A DNA stretch of 64,000 nucleotides. It comes from Polyangium jinanense (GTDB lineage: Bacteria > Myxococcota > Polyangia > Polyangiales > Polyangiaceae). This document shows, in pieces, positions 8,424 to 17,387 of the stretch (position 1 is the first letter of the stretch; every line of letters starts with the position of its first letter). The stretch is from contig NZ_JAGTJJ010000020.1 in the NCBI RefSeq assembly GCF_028435365.1, forward strand, positions 62,001 to 126,000, in the 5' to 3' direction. The notes beneath the pieces are model-generated. The model saw only the letters and a list, made by a program, of their open reading frames with translations, was not told the DNA's origin and did not search any database. The position numbers and the translations under genes were made by a program.

Positions 8424-9257
8424 TCACTTCTTCTTCTTGTTGTCGGCGGGCGGCGGAGGCGCGGGCTCGGGGTCGGGCCCGCGGATCGCGGCGGCCACGG
8501 CAGGATCGATGGCGTCCTCCTGCTTCGGCTTGTTCGGACGCAGCGACTCGATGTTCTGCATGGTCGCGTTGTCCTCGTACGCGATCGCGATCGCCGTCTC
8601 ACCGCGCTCGATCAGACGCACGTGCGTCGTTGCGTCCTTCCAGTCGACGACGGTGGCGAACATCCCGAGGTCCGGGTTCGGCGGGATGATCCGGCCCGGC
8701 GTGCCGTACGTCGTGGAGAGCTTGACTGCGGACTCCTGGAAGTTCGCGCCGAGCGGCCCGCCCTTGGCGAGCTTGATCTCGTCGATGATCTTCCAGAGCT
8801 TGTCCTGGATGAAGAAGAAGTACCGGGTCTTGCCGTCCCGGGTCATCGACAGCATCCACTCTTTGTTGAGGTAGCTGTACTCGCCGCGGAGCGGCGAGTT
8901 GTCGACGGCCGTGGGGAGCTTGCCGAACTCGATCTTGCTGCGGCGGAAGGTGTTTTTCTCTTCCAGGAGCTGCGCGTCGAGCGCCCGCTGATTCACGCCG
9001 GGCGAGACCTTCTGGTAGAGCGGCTTGTAAGCCTCGTCGAGTTGCTTGTCGATCGCCTCGCCGACCTGCTTCGTCGTCATGCCCCACTTGAGCGAAGCGG
9101 GCTCGAGCGCGATGGGCTTCTTGGTGACGGCCGGGCCCGTCATGGCGGGCGCCGCCGCTTTCTTCTTCGCCTGCGCCTCGACCACCACCGGGGTGGCCGT
9201 TGCCGCGAGGCCGAACGTGGTCGCCAGGAGCGCTGCCCAAAGCTTGTTCACCTTCAT
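8424..9257 (-). CDS. Secreted protein of unknown function
   Basis: A 277-residue protein. ATG at 9257 is chosen because a GGAGG ribosome site lies just upstream on the minus strand and the resulting N-terminus is a clean signal peptide (LWAALLATTFGLAATATPVVVEAQA). The mature part begins with a Lys/Ala linker, then a domain with LKWGMTTKQVGEAID, TRYFFFIQDKLWKI and YGTPGRIIPPN. It ends in an acidic, Pro-rich then Lys-rich tail. The WGMTxxxV opening is reminiscent of small envelope domains that begin with a 'kwGMs' segment, but I cannot name a family. Confidence 0.72.
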   Translation of the reverse strand: MKVNKLWAALLATTFGLAATATPVVVEAQAKKKAAAPAMTGPAVTKKPIALEPASLKWGMTTKQVGEAIDKQLDEAYKPLYQKVSPGVNQRALDAQLLEEKNTFRRSKIEFGKLPTAVDNSPLRGEYSYLNKEWMLSMTRDGKTRYFFFIQDKLWKIIDEIKLAKGGPLGANFQESAVKLSTTYGTPGRIIPPNPDLGMFATVVDWKDATTHVRLIERGETAIAIAYEDNATMQNIESLRPNKPKQEDAIDPAVAAAIRGPDPEPAPPPPADNKKKK

Positions 9258-9428
9258 CTCCAATCCTCCGCCCCGCCGGCCCGCGGCCGGCAACCGGGAT
9301 CTACCAGATTTCTGCGGGAAAAGGGGCCCGCCGAGGTCTTCGGGGGGTTGGACGAAGCCCGCGCCGGATCGATGGAAAAGGATCCGATCGAGGCAGGAGC
9401 CTGCCAGCACTGACAGATCGGAGGGGAC

Positions 9429-10040
9429 GTGCTAGGTCCAGGCCCGATGGCGCAGCTCTCGACGCGAACGGCCAGGCGGGCCAGGGCGGTCGCGTTCGGC
9501 GTGGCCCTCGGGGGGCTCGTGTCCGGGTGCGGCGCCGCGAGCGTCCAGGGCGACACGAACACCTCCGCGCATCCCGCCTGGCTCGGACACGACCAGGTCC
9601 TCTTCGACGACGTCGTCGACGCGGCCGCCCTCGGCCTCGGCGCCGACGTTTCGAACGCGCAGAAGGATCCGCTGCTGAAAGAGCGCGCGCGTGGTTCCGA
9701 GCTCGTCTCGCGGGTGCGCGTGAGCACGGTGACGGTGGAGTCGCTGGCCGAGGTCCGCACCTACCGCCTCGTTCTCCAGGTCGTCCCGCCGCCGTTCGTC
9801 ACGCCGGCCTTCGAGCAGACGGCGTTCGAGCTCGTCATCGGCCCTACGGCCCCGTCCTACGGGGTCGCGCAGGCGTTCGACATGCGCCTTCGTGGCGCGT
9901 CGTTCATCGGCTTCCTCCGTCGCTTCGCCGGCGAGGGGGACGAGCCGAGCAGGCTTCACTGGCATCTGTCGCCGGACACCGCCGAGGTGGCGGCCGCCGT
10001 GACGGATGCCCTCGCCCTCGCGGAGCTGTCGGGATCGTGA
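9429..10040 (+). CDS. Lipoprotein coupled to methionine aminopeptidase
   Basis: A 203-residue predicted lipoprotein of unknown function with lipobox SGCG near residue 34. GTG at 9429 is supported by GGAGGGG four bases upstream; an in-frame ATG at 9447 is the alternative and gives a shorter signal peptide. The mature domain has strands TYRLVLQVVPPP and TAFELVIG. Its stop overlaps the next start as GTGA, so it is probably translationally coupled to the aminopeptidase gene. Confidence 0.7.
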   Translation: MLGPGPMAQLSTRTARRARAVAFGVALGGLVSGCGAASVQGDTNTSAHPAWLGHDQVLFDDVVDAAALGLGADVSNAQKDPLLKERARGSELVSRVRVSTVTVESLAEVRTYRLVLQVVPPPFVTPAFEQTAFELVIGPTAPSYGVAQAFDMRLRGASFIGFLRRFAGEGDEPSRLHWHLSPDTAEVAAAVTDALALAELSGS

Positions 10041-10858
10041 GCAACGTCGGGATCAAAACGTTGAAGGAAGTGGAAGGGATGCGGGCCGCGTGCCAGATGG
10101 CCGCGGAGACGCTGCTCGACGTCGGGGAGATGATCCGCCCGGGGATCACCACGGAGGACATCAACCGCTTCGTCCACGACGACACGGTTCGGCGCGGCGG
10201 CTGGCCCGCGCCGCTGAACTACCACGGGTTCCCGAAGAGCGTGTGCACCTCGGTGAACGAGGTCGTCTGCCACGGCATCCCGGGCCCGCGGGTCCTCGAG
10301 CCCGGCGACATCATCAACGTCGACGTCACCACGATCTACAACGGGTTTTACGGCGACACGTCGGCGACGTTCTACGTGGGCAAACCCTCGTCCGCGGCCA
10401 AGCACGTGACCGAGGTGTCGCGGCGCTCGCTCGAGCTCGCGATCGCGCAGGTGCGTGAGGGCGCGCGGCTCGGGGACATCGGCGCGGCGATCCAGGAGTT
10501 CGCCGAGGGCGAGGGCTGCTCGGTGGTGCGCGCGTTCGTGGGGCACGGCATCGGCCGGGTCTTCCACGAGGCGCCGCAGGTCTCGCACGTCGGCAAACGC
10601 GGCACGGGCATGCGCCTGCGCGCCGGGATGTGCTTCACGATCGAGCCGATGATCAACCTCGGCCATCACGACGTGGAGGTCCTCGCGGACAAGTGGACGG
10701 CCGTCACTGCGGATGGATCGCTCTCCGCGCAGTTCGAGCACACGCTGGTCGTGACGAAGAACGGCTGCGAGGTGCTCACGCGCCGGAGCAGGAAGCTCGC
10801 GAACAGCGAGATCTTCGGGGATGTGTTTTCGGTCGCCGCCGCGGCCACGACGCGCTAA
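10037..10858 (+). CDS. map: Type I methionine aminopeptidase
   Basis: A 273-residue cytosolic enzyme that removes the initiator methionine from new proteins. The dimetal centre is complete: His in NYHGFP, Asp in INVDVT, Asp in GDTSATF, His in GHGIGRVFHE, Glu in FTIEPM and Glu in QFEHT. Length fits bacterial type Ia enzymes without an N-terminal zinc extension. Start is GTG 10037, overlapping the previous stop by 4 bp; the first residues (VSNVGIKTLKEVEGMRAACQ) align with the usual start of the family. The ThyX-like gene follows after 15 bp. Confidence 0.95.
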   Translation: MSNVGIKTLKEVEGMRAACQMAAETLLDVGEMIRPGITTEDINRFVHDDTVRRGGWPAPLNYHGFPKSVCTSVNEVVCHGIPGPRVLEPGDIINVDVTTIYNGFYGDTSATFYVGKPSSAAKHVTEVSRRSLELAIAQVREGARLGDIGAAIQEFAEGEGCSVVRAFVGHGIGRVFHEAPQVSHVGKRGTGMRLRAGMCFTIEPMINLGHHDVEVLADKWTAVTADGSLSAQFEHTLVVTKNGCEVLTRRSRKLANSEIFGDVFSVAAAATTR

Positions 10859-10873
10859 CGGACCCTCGGTCCC

Positions 10874-12400
10874 ATGTCCCTCGATGAAGCTGCGCGTGGC
10901 CGCATTGCGCCGTACGTCTCCAGCCTGACCGACGATGTCTTCGCTCTCTCGGGTTTGCCCGAGGAGGTGATCGCCGTCCTCTTTGCCTACTACTCGCGCA
11001 GCCGCGACGACCTGCGGACGAACCTCGCGCGCCTGCTCGCGGATCAGGAGCTCGACGTCGAGGAAGGCGTGACGACGCGTCCTTCGTTCGGGCTCGCGAC
11101 GGAGAAGGCGCGCGCGTTCCACGAGAAGTGGGTCGTCGGCTACGGGCACGCGTCGGTCGCGGAGCACGCGGTCGTGCACCTCGCGATCGAGAACGTGAGC
11201 ATCGTGGCCTCGAAGGTGATCGAGGACCTGCGGCTCGGCTCGTACACCGAGAAGAGCACGCGTTACGTGGTCTTCGATCGGAACAGTTTCGTGGACTTGC
11301 CCGAGCTCGAAGGGCCATTGGGCCAGACCTACCGCGCGAGCGCGGAGCGGCTCTTCACGACGTACGTCGAGCTCATGGCGCGCGTGATGGATGCGCTGCG
11401 CGTGCGCGTGCTGCGTCCGCCGGGCGCGTCAGAGGCGGCGCATGCAGCGGCGATCCGCGCGCATGCTTGTGATCTTTTGCGCGGGCTCTTGCCGGCCGGG
11501 ACGCGGACGAACCTCGGCCTCACCGCGAACGCGCGCGCGCTCGAAGCGCTGCTCACGAAGATGCTCTCGCATCCGCTCGCGGAGGTCCGGAAGGTCGCGA
11601 CGACCATGCACGCGGCCGCTCGCACCGTGACGCCGACCCTGGTGAAGTACGCGGGGCGGAGCGAGCACCGATCTGCGCAGCGCGCCGACGTGGGGGACAA
11701 GCTGCGATCGATCTACGATCCCGGCCCCTGGGACCCCGGCGCGACGAACGTGGTCGGGCAGCCGGTGCGGCTCGTGCGTCACGACAAGGACGCGCTCGAG
11801 CGGATCGTGCTCGCGCTCGCGTACGACAACAGCGAGCCGAACGTGCACGCCCGCGGGCTCACGGAGGCGATGCGGCACGCGACGTCGCGCGAGCTCGAAG
11901 ACGTCGTGCGCGCGTCGGTAGCGCGTCGCGGCGCGCACGATCCCGTGCCGCGTGGCTTCGAGGCGACGACGATGACGTTCGAGCTGATGCTCGATTACGG
12001 CGCGTACCGGGATCTGCAGCGGCACCGCATGCTCCTGCCGGCAACGCAGCGGCTCACGTGCCGGCTCGGCTTCGAGACGCCCGCGGAGCTCGAGGAGCTC
12101 GAACTCGATCGGGCCTACACGGACGCGATGGTCGCGGCGTGCGACGCGTGGGAGGAGCTCGAGAGCAAACGACCGCTCGAAGCGCAGTACGCGGTGCCAC
12201 TCGGCTTCCGGATCCGCACGCTCTGGACGCTCAACCTGCGCGAGCTTTTCCACGTGGTCGAGCTGCGATCGGCGCGGCAAGGGCACGCGAGCTACCGGCG
12301 CATCGCGCAGGGGCTGTTCCGCGCGGCGATCGCGGTGCACCCGTGGCTCGAAGGTCTCGTCCGCGTGGATCTCGGCGACTACACGCTCTCGCGCGCCTGA
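10874..12400 (+). CDS. Fused double ThyX-like protein (FAD-dependent thymidylate synthase family)
   Basis: A 508-residue protein, about twice the length of a ThyX subunit. Residues about 75-250 hold a first ThyX-like domain with GHASVAEH and a motif DLRLGSYTEKSTRY (about 118-131). Residues about 300-490 hold a second domain with FELMLDYGAYRDLQRHRM (RHR near 383) and a LRELFHVVELRSARQGH helix. Canonical ThyX carries RHRxxSxNxxSxR in one chain. Here the first half keeps the Ser/Ser/Arg part but has DLR instead of RHR, while the second keeps RHR but lacks the serines. Canonical ThyX makes dTMP from dUMP using FAD and methylene-THF. Whether this protein does so, or is an inactive relative, cannot be decided from sequence. 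Confidence 0.8.
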   Translation: MSLDEAARGRIAPYVSSLTDDVFALSGLPEEVIAVLFAYYSRSRDDLRTNLARLLADQELDVEEGVTTRPSFGLATEKARAFHEKWVVGYGHASVAEHAVVHLAIENVSIVASKVIEDLRLGSYTEKSTRYVVFDRNSFVDLPELEGPLGQTYRASAERLFTTYVELMARVMDALRVRVLRPPGASEAAHAAAIRAHACDLLRGLLPAGTRTNLGLTANARALEALLTKMLSHPLAEVRKVATTMHAAARTVTPTLVKYAGRSEHRSAQRADVGDKLRSIYDPGPWDPGATNVVGQPVRLVRHDKDALERIVLALAYDNSEPNVHARGLTEAMRHATSRELEDVVRASVARRGAHDPVPRGFEATTMTFELMLDYGAYRDLQRHRMLLPATQRLTCRLGFETPAELEELELDRAYTDAMVAACDAWEELESKRPLEAQYAVPLGFRIRTLWTLNLRELFHVVELRSARQGHASYRRIAQGLFRAAIAVHPWLEGLVRVDLGDYTLSRA

Positions 12401-12413
12401 CCGCAGCGTAGCG

Positions 12414-12755
12414 CCGGGGTTTCACCCCGGACCCGACCAGGGGTTGTCCACCCCTGGACCCGGACCAGCGCAAGCGCTGGACCCGGGGTCGATGAACTCT
12501 GCGCGATGCGCAGTTCATCGAACAGGCCGAGTCAAGACCGGCGACGGGCTTGCCAGTCAAAACCGCAGCACGGACGTGTCGGCTCGAGGGTAGGGCAGCA
12601 CTGCTGTCTCAGCTGGCAACGCCGCTCGTGGTCTTCCCCGGGCCCGTCCGAGAAAACGCGCATCGCGCGGTTTCTCGGCCCTCGGTCCAGGCCGTGCCTG
12701 GTCCGGGGTGAAGGGGGCGGACAGCCCCCTTCTGGGGTGCGGGGCAAAGCCCCGC
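12414..12755. repeat. Composite palindromic intergenic element, copy A
   Basis: This fills the gap between the convergent ThyX-like and recN genes. It is a long inverted repeat whose arms each contain a series of hairpins. Left arm: CCGGGGT/ACCCCGG at 12414-12430, CCAGGGGT/ACCCCTGG at 12437-12457, CCAGCGC/GCGCTGG at 12465-12480, and a long hairpin at 12490-12520 (two extra bases on one side compared with the other copies). Right arm: mirror set, with a 14-bp stem at 12648-12678 (one mismatch) and GCGGGGC/GCCCCGC at 12739-12755. The centre, about 120 bp, is less conserved. Related elements lie at 24151, 36869 and 55525. Confidence 0.85.
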
Positions 12756-12775
12756 GCATCCCTGTGGAACCACCC

Positions 12776-14527
12776 TCAGGAAGCGCGACCCTTCGCGCCG
12801 CGCTTCGGACTCGCGGCGGCGGCCGCCGAACGCGCCTTCGCCTCGTCCAGCATCTCGGAGGCCGCCTTCAGCGCGCTCGGGCCGACCTTCGCGCCCGCAA
12901 GCATGCGCGCGACCTCGGCGACGCGATCCTTGCCTTCGACGCGCTTGACCGTGCTCTTCGTGATCGGCCCGTCGACCTGCTTCGACACCACGAAATGCGC
13001 GTCCGCGAAGGCCGCGATCGTGGCGAGGTGCGTGATGCAGAGGACCTGGTGGTGCCGCGCCACGTCCGCGATTGCGCGGCCGATCTTGTCCGCCACCGCG
13101 CCGCCGACGCCGGCGTCGACCTCGTCGAACACGTAAAGCCCCGCTGGCCCCGACTCCGCGAGCGTGCGCTTGAGCGCGAGCAGCGCGCGCGAAAGCTCGC
13201 CGCCCGAGGCGATCTTGCGCAGCGGGCGCGGCTCGATGCCCTTGTTCGGCGCGATGAGGAACTCGACACGGTCGATGCCGTCGCGGCCGAGACGTGCCCC
13301 GTCGACGACGAGCTCGGATCGGTCGCCCGAGAGCGGCGCGACGTCGACGATCACACGCGCGCCGCCCATGCCGAGATCGGCGAGCTCCCCGCCGATCGAA
13401 GCGCCGAGCTTCTCGCCTGCCTCGCGCCGCTTCTGCGAGAGCTGCCGTGCGCGCTCCCCTGCCGCGCGAAGCAGCCGATCGCGCTCGTGCTCCAGCGCTT
13501 CGAGCTTCGTCTCCACGTTGCCGAGCCCTTCGAGCTCCGCTGCGATCCGCGATCGCGCCGCGATGACGTCGTCGATCGTGGGCCCGTGCTGCCGGAGCAG
13601 GCCTTCGAGCCGGTACATGCGGTCCTCGATCTCCGAGAGTCGCGACGGGTTCGCCTCGGCGCGGTCGGCGTATCGCTCGACCTCGCGGGCGATCTCGCGA
13701 AGCTCGGAGAACAAACCATCGAGCGAGTTCGCAGTCGCCTCGAGGGACGGATCGAGATCCGCGGCGGCGCGCAGATCCTTCGAGAGCTTCGCGAGCTCGT
13801 CGCAGATCGCGTGCTCGCCTTGATCCAGCCGCGCGGCGGCGTGCTCGGTCAGCTCGCGGAGCCTTCCGGCGTGGCGCAACCTCTGTCGATCGGCTGCGAG
13901 CTCTTCGAGCTCGCCGGACCGCGGGGATACCGCATCGATGCCCTGGAGCTGGAAGCCGAGGAACGCCTCGCGCTCGGCGCGCCCGCGCTCGGCTTCGCGC
14001 ACCTCGCGGATCTCCGCGACGACCTTCTCGAGCTTCTCGACCTCCGCGGCGAGCGCCTCGCGTGCGGTCGAGAGGCGGCCGAATCGATCGAGGTAGCCGA
14101 GGTGCGTCGAGGGATCGGTCAGTGCGACGCTCTCGTGTTGTGAGGCCACGTCGCAGAGCTCCGACGCGAGCGCTTGCAGCTCGCCCGCGGTGCAGAGGCG
14201 TCCGTTCAGGTACGCGCGTGATCGACCGTTTTGCTGCACCACGCGGCGGATGACGAGCTCGCCGCCCGACGACACGCCGGCCGCGTCGAGGGCCGTCGCG
14301 AGCCGCTCGCTGCCCGTCACGTCGAAGAGCGCCTCGACCTCGGCCTCGTCGGCGCCGGGCCGCACTTGCTCGGCGTTGCCGCGGCCGCCGAGCACGAGCG
14401 AGAGCGCGCCGACGACGATCGACTTGCCCGCGCCGGTCTCGCCGGTGAGCACGTTGAAGCCTGGCTCGAGGCGGAGCTCGAGCGAATCCATGAGGACGAA
14501 GTTCTTGACGCGGAGGGCGACCAGCAC
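12776..14527 (-). CDS. recN: DNA repair protein RecN
   Basis: A 583-residue SMC-like ATPase that acts at DNA double-strand breaks. Walker A GETGAGKS is near residue 29. A long coiled-coil middle (about 150-370) is followed by the ABC signature ASGGELSRALLALK, Walker B YVFDEVDAGVGG and the His-loop ITHLATIAAFA. Full family length. The C-terminal ~25 residues are a Lys/Ala-rich extension. It is the last gene of a possible leftward group with 14583-16025, 16022-16855 and 16868-17242. Its 3' end abuts repeat copy A. Confidence 0.95.
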   Translation of the reverse strand: MLVALRVKNFVLMDSLELRLEPGFNVLTGETGAGKSIVVGALSLVLGGRGNAEQVRPGADEAEVEALFDVTGSERLATALDAAGVSSGGELVIRRVVQQNGRSRAYLNGRLCTAGELQALASELCDVASQHESVALTDPSTHLGYLDRFGRLSTAREALAAEVEKLEKVVAEIREVREAERGRAEREAFLGFQLQGIDAVSPRSGELEELAADRQRLRHAGRLRELTEHAAARLDQGEHAICDELAKLSKDLRAAADLDPSLEATANSLDGLFSELREIAREVERYADRAEANPSRLSEIEDRMYRLEGLLRQHGPTIDDVIAARSRIAAELEGLGNVETKLEALEHERDRLLRAAGERARQLSQKRREAGEKLGASIGGELADLGMGGARVIVDVAPLSGDRSELVVDGARLGRDGIDRVEFLIAPNKGIEPRPLRKIASGGELSRALLALKRTLAESGPAGLYVFDEVDAGVGGAVADKIGRAIADVARHHQVLCITHLATIAAFADAHFVVSKQVDGPITKSTVKRVEGKDRVAEVARMLAGAKVGPSALKAASEMLDEAKARSAAAAASPKRGAKGRAS

Positions 14528-14582
14528 GGGGCCGGGAGGATAAAGAACGCCGCGAGAAACGTCGACGCGTTCCGCGCGAAGA

Positions 14583-16025
14583 TCAGCGGATCGTGACCGA
14601 CTTGCTCACGGTCACGGGATCGCCGGAGAACGGCGGGACCGAGGCGCTGCGGAATGCTGCGGCGATGCAGCCGCCGGTCGGCGTGCCGGCGAACGGCGGG
14701 CCGTTCACCTGCGCCTTCGTGGCGCGGCCGGACGGGGCGAACGTGACGCTCACGCGGGCCGTGCCGCTCGGATCCGTGGGCGCCCTGCAGCCTGCGGCCC
14801 TGCCGGCGGCGGCGCCGAGCGCGGACGATGCGGCGCCCCTGTTGAACTCGTTCCCGCCGCCCGAGGGCGCCTCGGGTGCGGCGGACTTGTTGTTCGCCGC
14901 GGCCATCGCGGCCGCGAGATCCTGCGCCTTGTTCCCCGTCGCGGCCTCGGCCGGTTTCGTCTCCGGCGTCTTCTCCTGCGGTTTGTCGCCGCCCGCCGCG
15001 GGTTTGTCGCGACCATCACCCTTCGCCGCTGCCTCCGTCGAAGAAGCGGCGCGTTTGTCCGGGGACGCCTCGGTGCCAGCTTTCGCCGCCGGGGTGTTCG
15101 TGGTCGGCGTGGGCGCCTGGTTCGTGCTCGCCGTCTGCAGCGCGGGCACCGTGTCATTCCCCGGGCTCGGTGAGGTTGTCGACTCGATCCCCACCGCGGC
15201 CGTCGACTCCTCCGTCGTCGTCGACGCGCGTTGCACCGCGAAAAACACGAGCCCTGCGAGGGCCGCGACGACCACGACTCCGATCCCGAGCCGCTTGCGA
15301 TCGAGCTTCCCGCCCGCGGCCGCGACATCGACGTCGAGGTCGATCGCGTCCATCGACGACTTCGTCGCAGGCGCCGGCGGCGCCGTGACGGGCGGCGCGG
15401 CCAGGAGGAGTGAGCCTCCGTTGCTCGCCGCGTCGGTTTTTCCTGCGGCGGGCTCGACCGGCTTCGGCGCGGTCGTGAGATCTTTGCCGAGCCCGGACAC
15501 GCCGAGTGCCGACACGTCGGGCGCCACGAGCGGCGTCAGCGACTGGTTGTTGAAGAGGCTGTTGCTCAGGTTGAACAGGTCCTCGTCGACGAGCTTCCGG
15601 CTGCGGCTGATCTCGCGCGGATCGGGCCGCGATCCGCGCTGAGCCGCCTTGTCCGCGGGTTTTTCCGGGGCGGCTTCGGGTTGCGCGTGCTTGGCCTCGT
15701 GCTTCTCGACATCGAAGACCTCGAAGAACGAGGGCCTGTCGTCCTCCTCCTCCTTCAACGTCGGCGTGCGCTTCGTCGTGGTCGGGACCGGCTCCGGGGT
15801 TTTCGTGAGCACGGGTTGCGAGGTCGCCTTCTCGCGCGGCGCCGGCGGCGGAGGCGGGATCTTCGGGTTGTCGGTGCCTGCGAGCGCGGGCGGCGGCACC
15901 GTCACGACCTCGGCTGACACGTCGAGGTCGAAGACGCTCGTCCGCTCGGGGATCGACTTCATCGTCTCTGGCGGAGTCTCCATGTTGCCCCCTGCCGTCT
16001 TCGTGTCGTTTTTCTTGTCGCTCAT
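14583..16025 (-). CDS. Single-pass membrane protein with TonB-like C-terminal domain
   Basis: A 480-residue protein. Residues 1-250 are low-complexity, Pro-rich and cytoplasmic in character. They include an FFEVFDVEKHEAKH segment and SRSRKLVDEDLFNLSNSLF. A transmembrane helix (GIGVVVVAALAGLVFFAV, about 262-280) is followed by a Thr/Ala/Pro/Lys-rich periplasmic linker and a folded end of about 85 residues. That end carries two conserved cysteines (AAGCRAP, TGGCIAAA), SGTARVSVTFAPSGRAT and SVPPFSGDPVTVSKSV. It resembles the TonB/AgmX-type C-terminal domains common in myxobacteria and gliding or energy-transducing systems. ATG at 16025 overlaps the upstream stop (ATGA). Confidence 0.75.
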   Translation of the reverse strand: MSDKKNDTKTAGGNMETPPETMKSIPERTSVFDLDVSAEVVTVPPPALAGTDNPKIPPPPPAPREKATSQPVLTKTPEPVPTTTKRTPTLKEEEDDRPSFFEVFDVEKHEAKHAQPEAAPEKPADKAAQRGSRPDPREISRSRKLVDEDLFNLSNSLFNNQSLTPLVAPDVSALGVSGLGKDLTTAPKPVEPAAGKTDAASNGGSLLLAAPPVTAPPAPATKSSMDAIDLDVDVAAAGGKLDRKRLGIGVVVVAALAGLVFFAVQRASTTTEESTAAVGIESTTSPSPGNDTVPALQTASTNQAPTPTTNTPAAKAGTEASPDKRAASSTEAAAKGDGRDKPAAGGDKPQEKTPETKPAEAATGNKAQDLAAAMAAANNKSAAPEAPSGGGNEFNRGAASSALGAAAGRAAGCRAPTDPSGTARVSVTFAPSGRATKAQVNGPPFAGTPTGGCIAAAFRSASVPPFSGDPVTVSKSVTIR

Positions 16026-16855
16026 CGTGGCAGAACCTCGTGCTCGTCGGGTCCGGCCGGGTCTCCCGAGACCCCGGAGATCCAGTGCTCTTCGAGCCAA
16101 TCGAGCGCGACATCCGCGCTGCGGAGCGCCGCGTCGACGGCCATCACTTGTGGATCCGGCGCACCCAGATCCTTGGCGTAGGCGCGCGCGTAGAGGATCC
16201 ACGTCGAGAGCTCGTAGTGGTGCAGGAGCGGCCCGAAGCGATGCGTGTCGAAACGCGCGATCCTCTCGGCGGCTTCCTCGACGGAAGGCGCGCGCACGAG
16301 CGCGGTGCTCGCGTCGAAGAGCAGCTCGCGCAGATCCTCGAACGCCTTGTCCGGGTCCTGCGACACCTCGTCGAGCATCGCCTCGAACGCCTCTTCCGGC
16401 ATGCCGGCTTGCTGTGCGGCCTCGGCCATCGCGGGCACCTGCGTCTCGAGGAACGCGGCGTCCGGCGCGTGGCCAAGCAAGCGACCGACGAGGTAGAGAT
16501 CGAACGCGCTCGCGATCGACTCGCCGAGCAGGAGCGCCTCGGGGCTCTGGCTCGCCGTCGTGCCGAGCGCCTCGAGCGCGCGTCGCGTGACGTGATGCCA
16601 GCCCGCGTGCATCACCACGTCGGCGGGGATCGCGTCGCTGTCGAGAACATCACCGGGCTGGTCGGGCGACCAGAACGTGAGGTTCAAGAAGAGCGCGCGA
16701 TCCCACCGCGCTTCCGGCGTGCCGGGCTTCGGCACGAGGAACGCGACGTGGTCACGCACGAGCGCGCGCTTGAGCTCGGCGTAGAGACCGATGTGTCGAT
16801 ACGAGCGCTCGTCCTCGATGCGGAGATTGTCGAGCGTGAAAGGTTGAAGTCGCAC
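16022..16855 (-). CDS. Unknown 277-residue protein with His-rich motif
   Basis: No family recognised. The protein is soluble, with no signal or membrane helix. It opens with MRLQPFTLDNLRIEDERSYR and contains VVMHAGWHHVTRRALE followed by LLLGESIASAFDLYLVGRLL. The spacing of His residues and a later Glu in a helix is what one might see in a metal-binding helical bundle, but this is a guess. It is tightly linked: 12 bp after the DUF1232 gene and overlapping the TonB-like gene by 4 bp, so they are probably made together. Confidence 0.7.
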   Translation of the reverse strand: MRLQPFTLDNLRIEDERSYRHIGLYAELKRALVRDHVAFLVPKPGTPEARWDRALFLNLTFWSPDQPGDVLDSDAIPADVVMHAGWHHVTRRALEALGTTASQSPEALLLGESIASAFDLYLVGRLLGHAPDAAFLETQVPAMAEAAQQAGMPEEAFEAMLDEVSQDPDKAFEDLRELLFDASTALVRAPSVEEAAERIARFDTHRFGPLLHHYELSTWILYARAYAKDLGAPDPQVMAVDAALRSADVALDWLEEHWISGVSGDPAGPDEHEVLPR

Positions 16856-16867
16856 GGGAACCCGCGT

Positions 16868-17242
16868 TCAGGCTACGCGGACATCGGTCCCGGATCGAGG
16901 CCCACGCACGTCCGACACGATTTCCTCCCTGGGCTCGTGGTACCGGGCGAGCTGCCGGTGGAGGATCAGCCGGAAGACGAGCACCACGCCCACATCGTCG
17001 ATCCAGGTGATGAAAGGCACGGCGTCGGGCACGAGATCGAGGGGCCAGACGCAGTAAACGACCGAAAGGACGACCAGCGCCTTCGCCCAGAGCGCACCTT
17101 CCCGGTCGCGGAGCAGCCGCCATGCCGCTGGCGCATCCCGGAGAAGAGGCACGAGCGCGAGCCCGCGAGCCTTTCCGGAGACCTTCTTGCCTTCGAGCTT
17201 CTGCGGGCGCGCGTCGGTGGTCTTTTTCACGACGGCCAACAT
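16868..17242 (-). CDS. DUF1232 (YkvA-like) membrane protein
   Basis: A 124-residue protein whose core WAKALVVLSVVYCVWPLDLVPDAVPFITWIDDVGVV matches the DUF1232 hallmark (here described in pieces: YCVWPLDLVPD, then WIDDVG). The family is small, one- or two-helix, and of unknown function. ATG at 17242 is preferred over the longer open frame upstream because it gives a normal family length and avoids overlap with the divergent gene at 17388. Confidence 0.82.
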   Translation of the reverse strand: MLAVVKKTTDARPQKLEGKKVSGKARGLALVPLLRDAPAAWRLLRDREGALWAKALVVLSVVYCVWPLDLVPDAVPFITWIDDVGVVLVFRLILHRQLARYHEPREEIVSDVRGPRSGTDVRVA

Positions 17243-17387
17243 GGTTCCGCTGTGCGCGGCTGCAAGGGGCGGGGGCAGGATCGCCGCGGGGCCACGCTTG
17301 AAAGTCCGTGCTGGTCGGGCATGATGCCGGTCCGACCTAGCCCGGCCAATGCCTTGGCGTAGGGCGTCTTCGAGGAGGCATGTCTTC

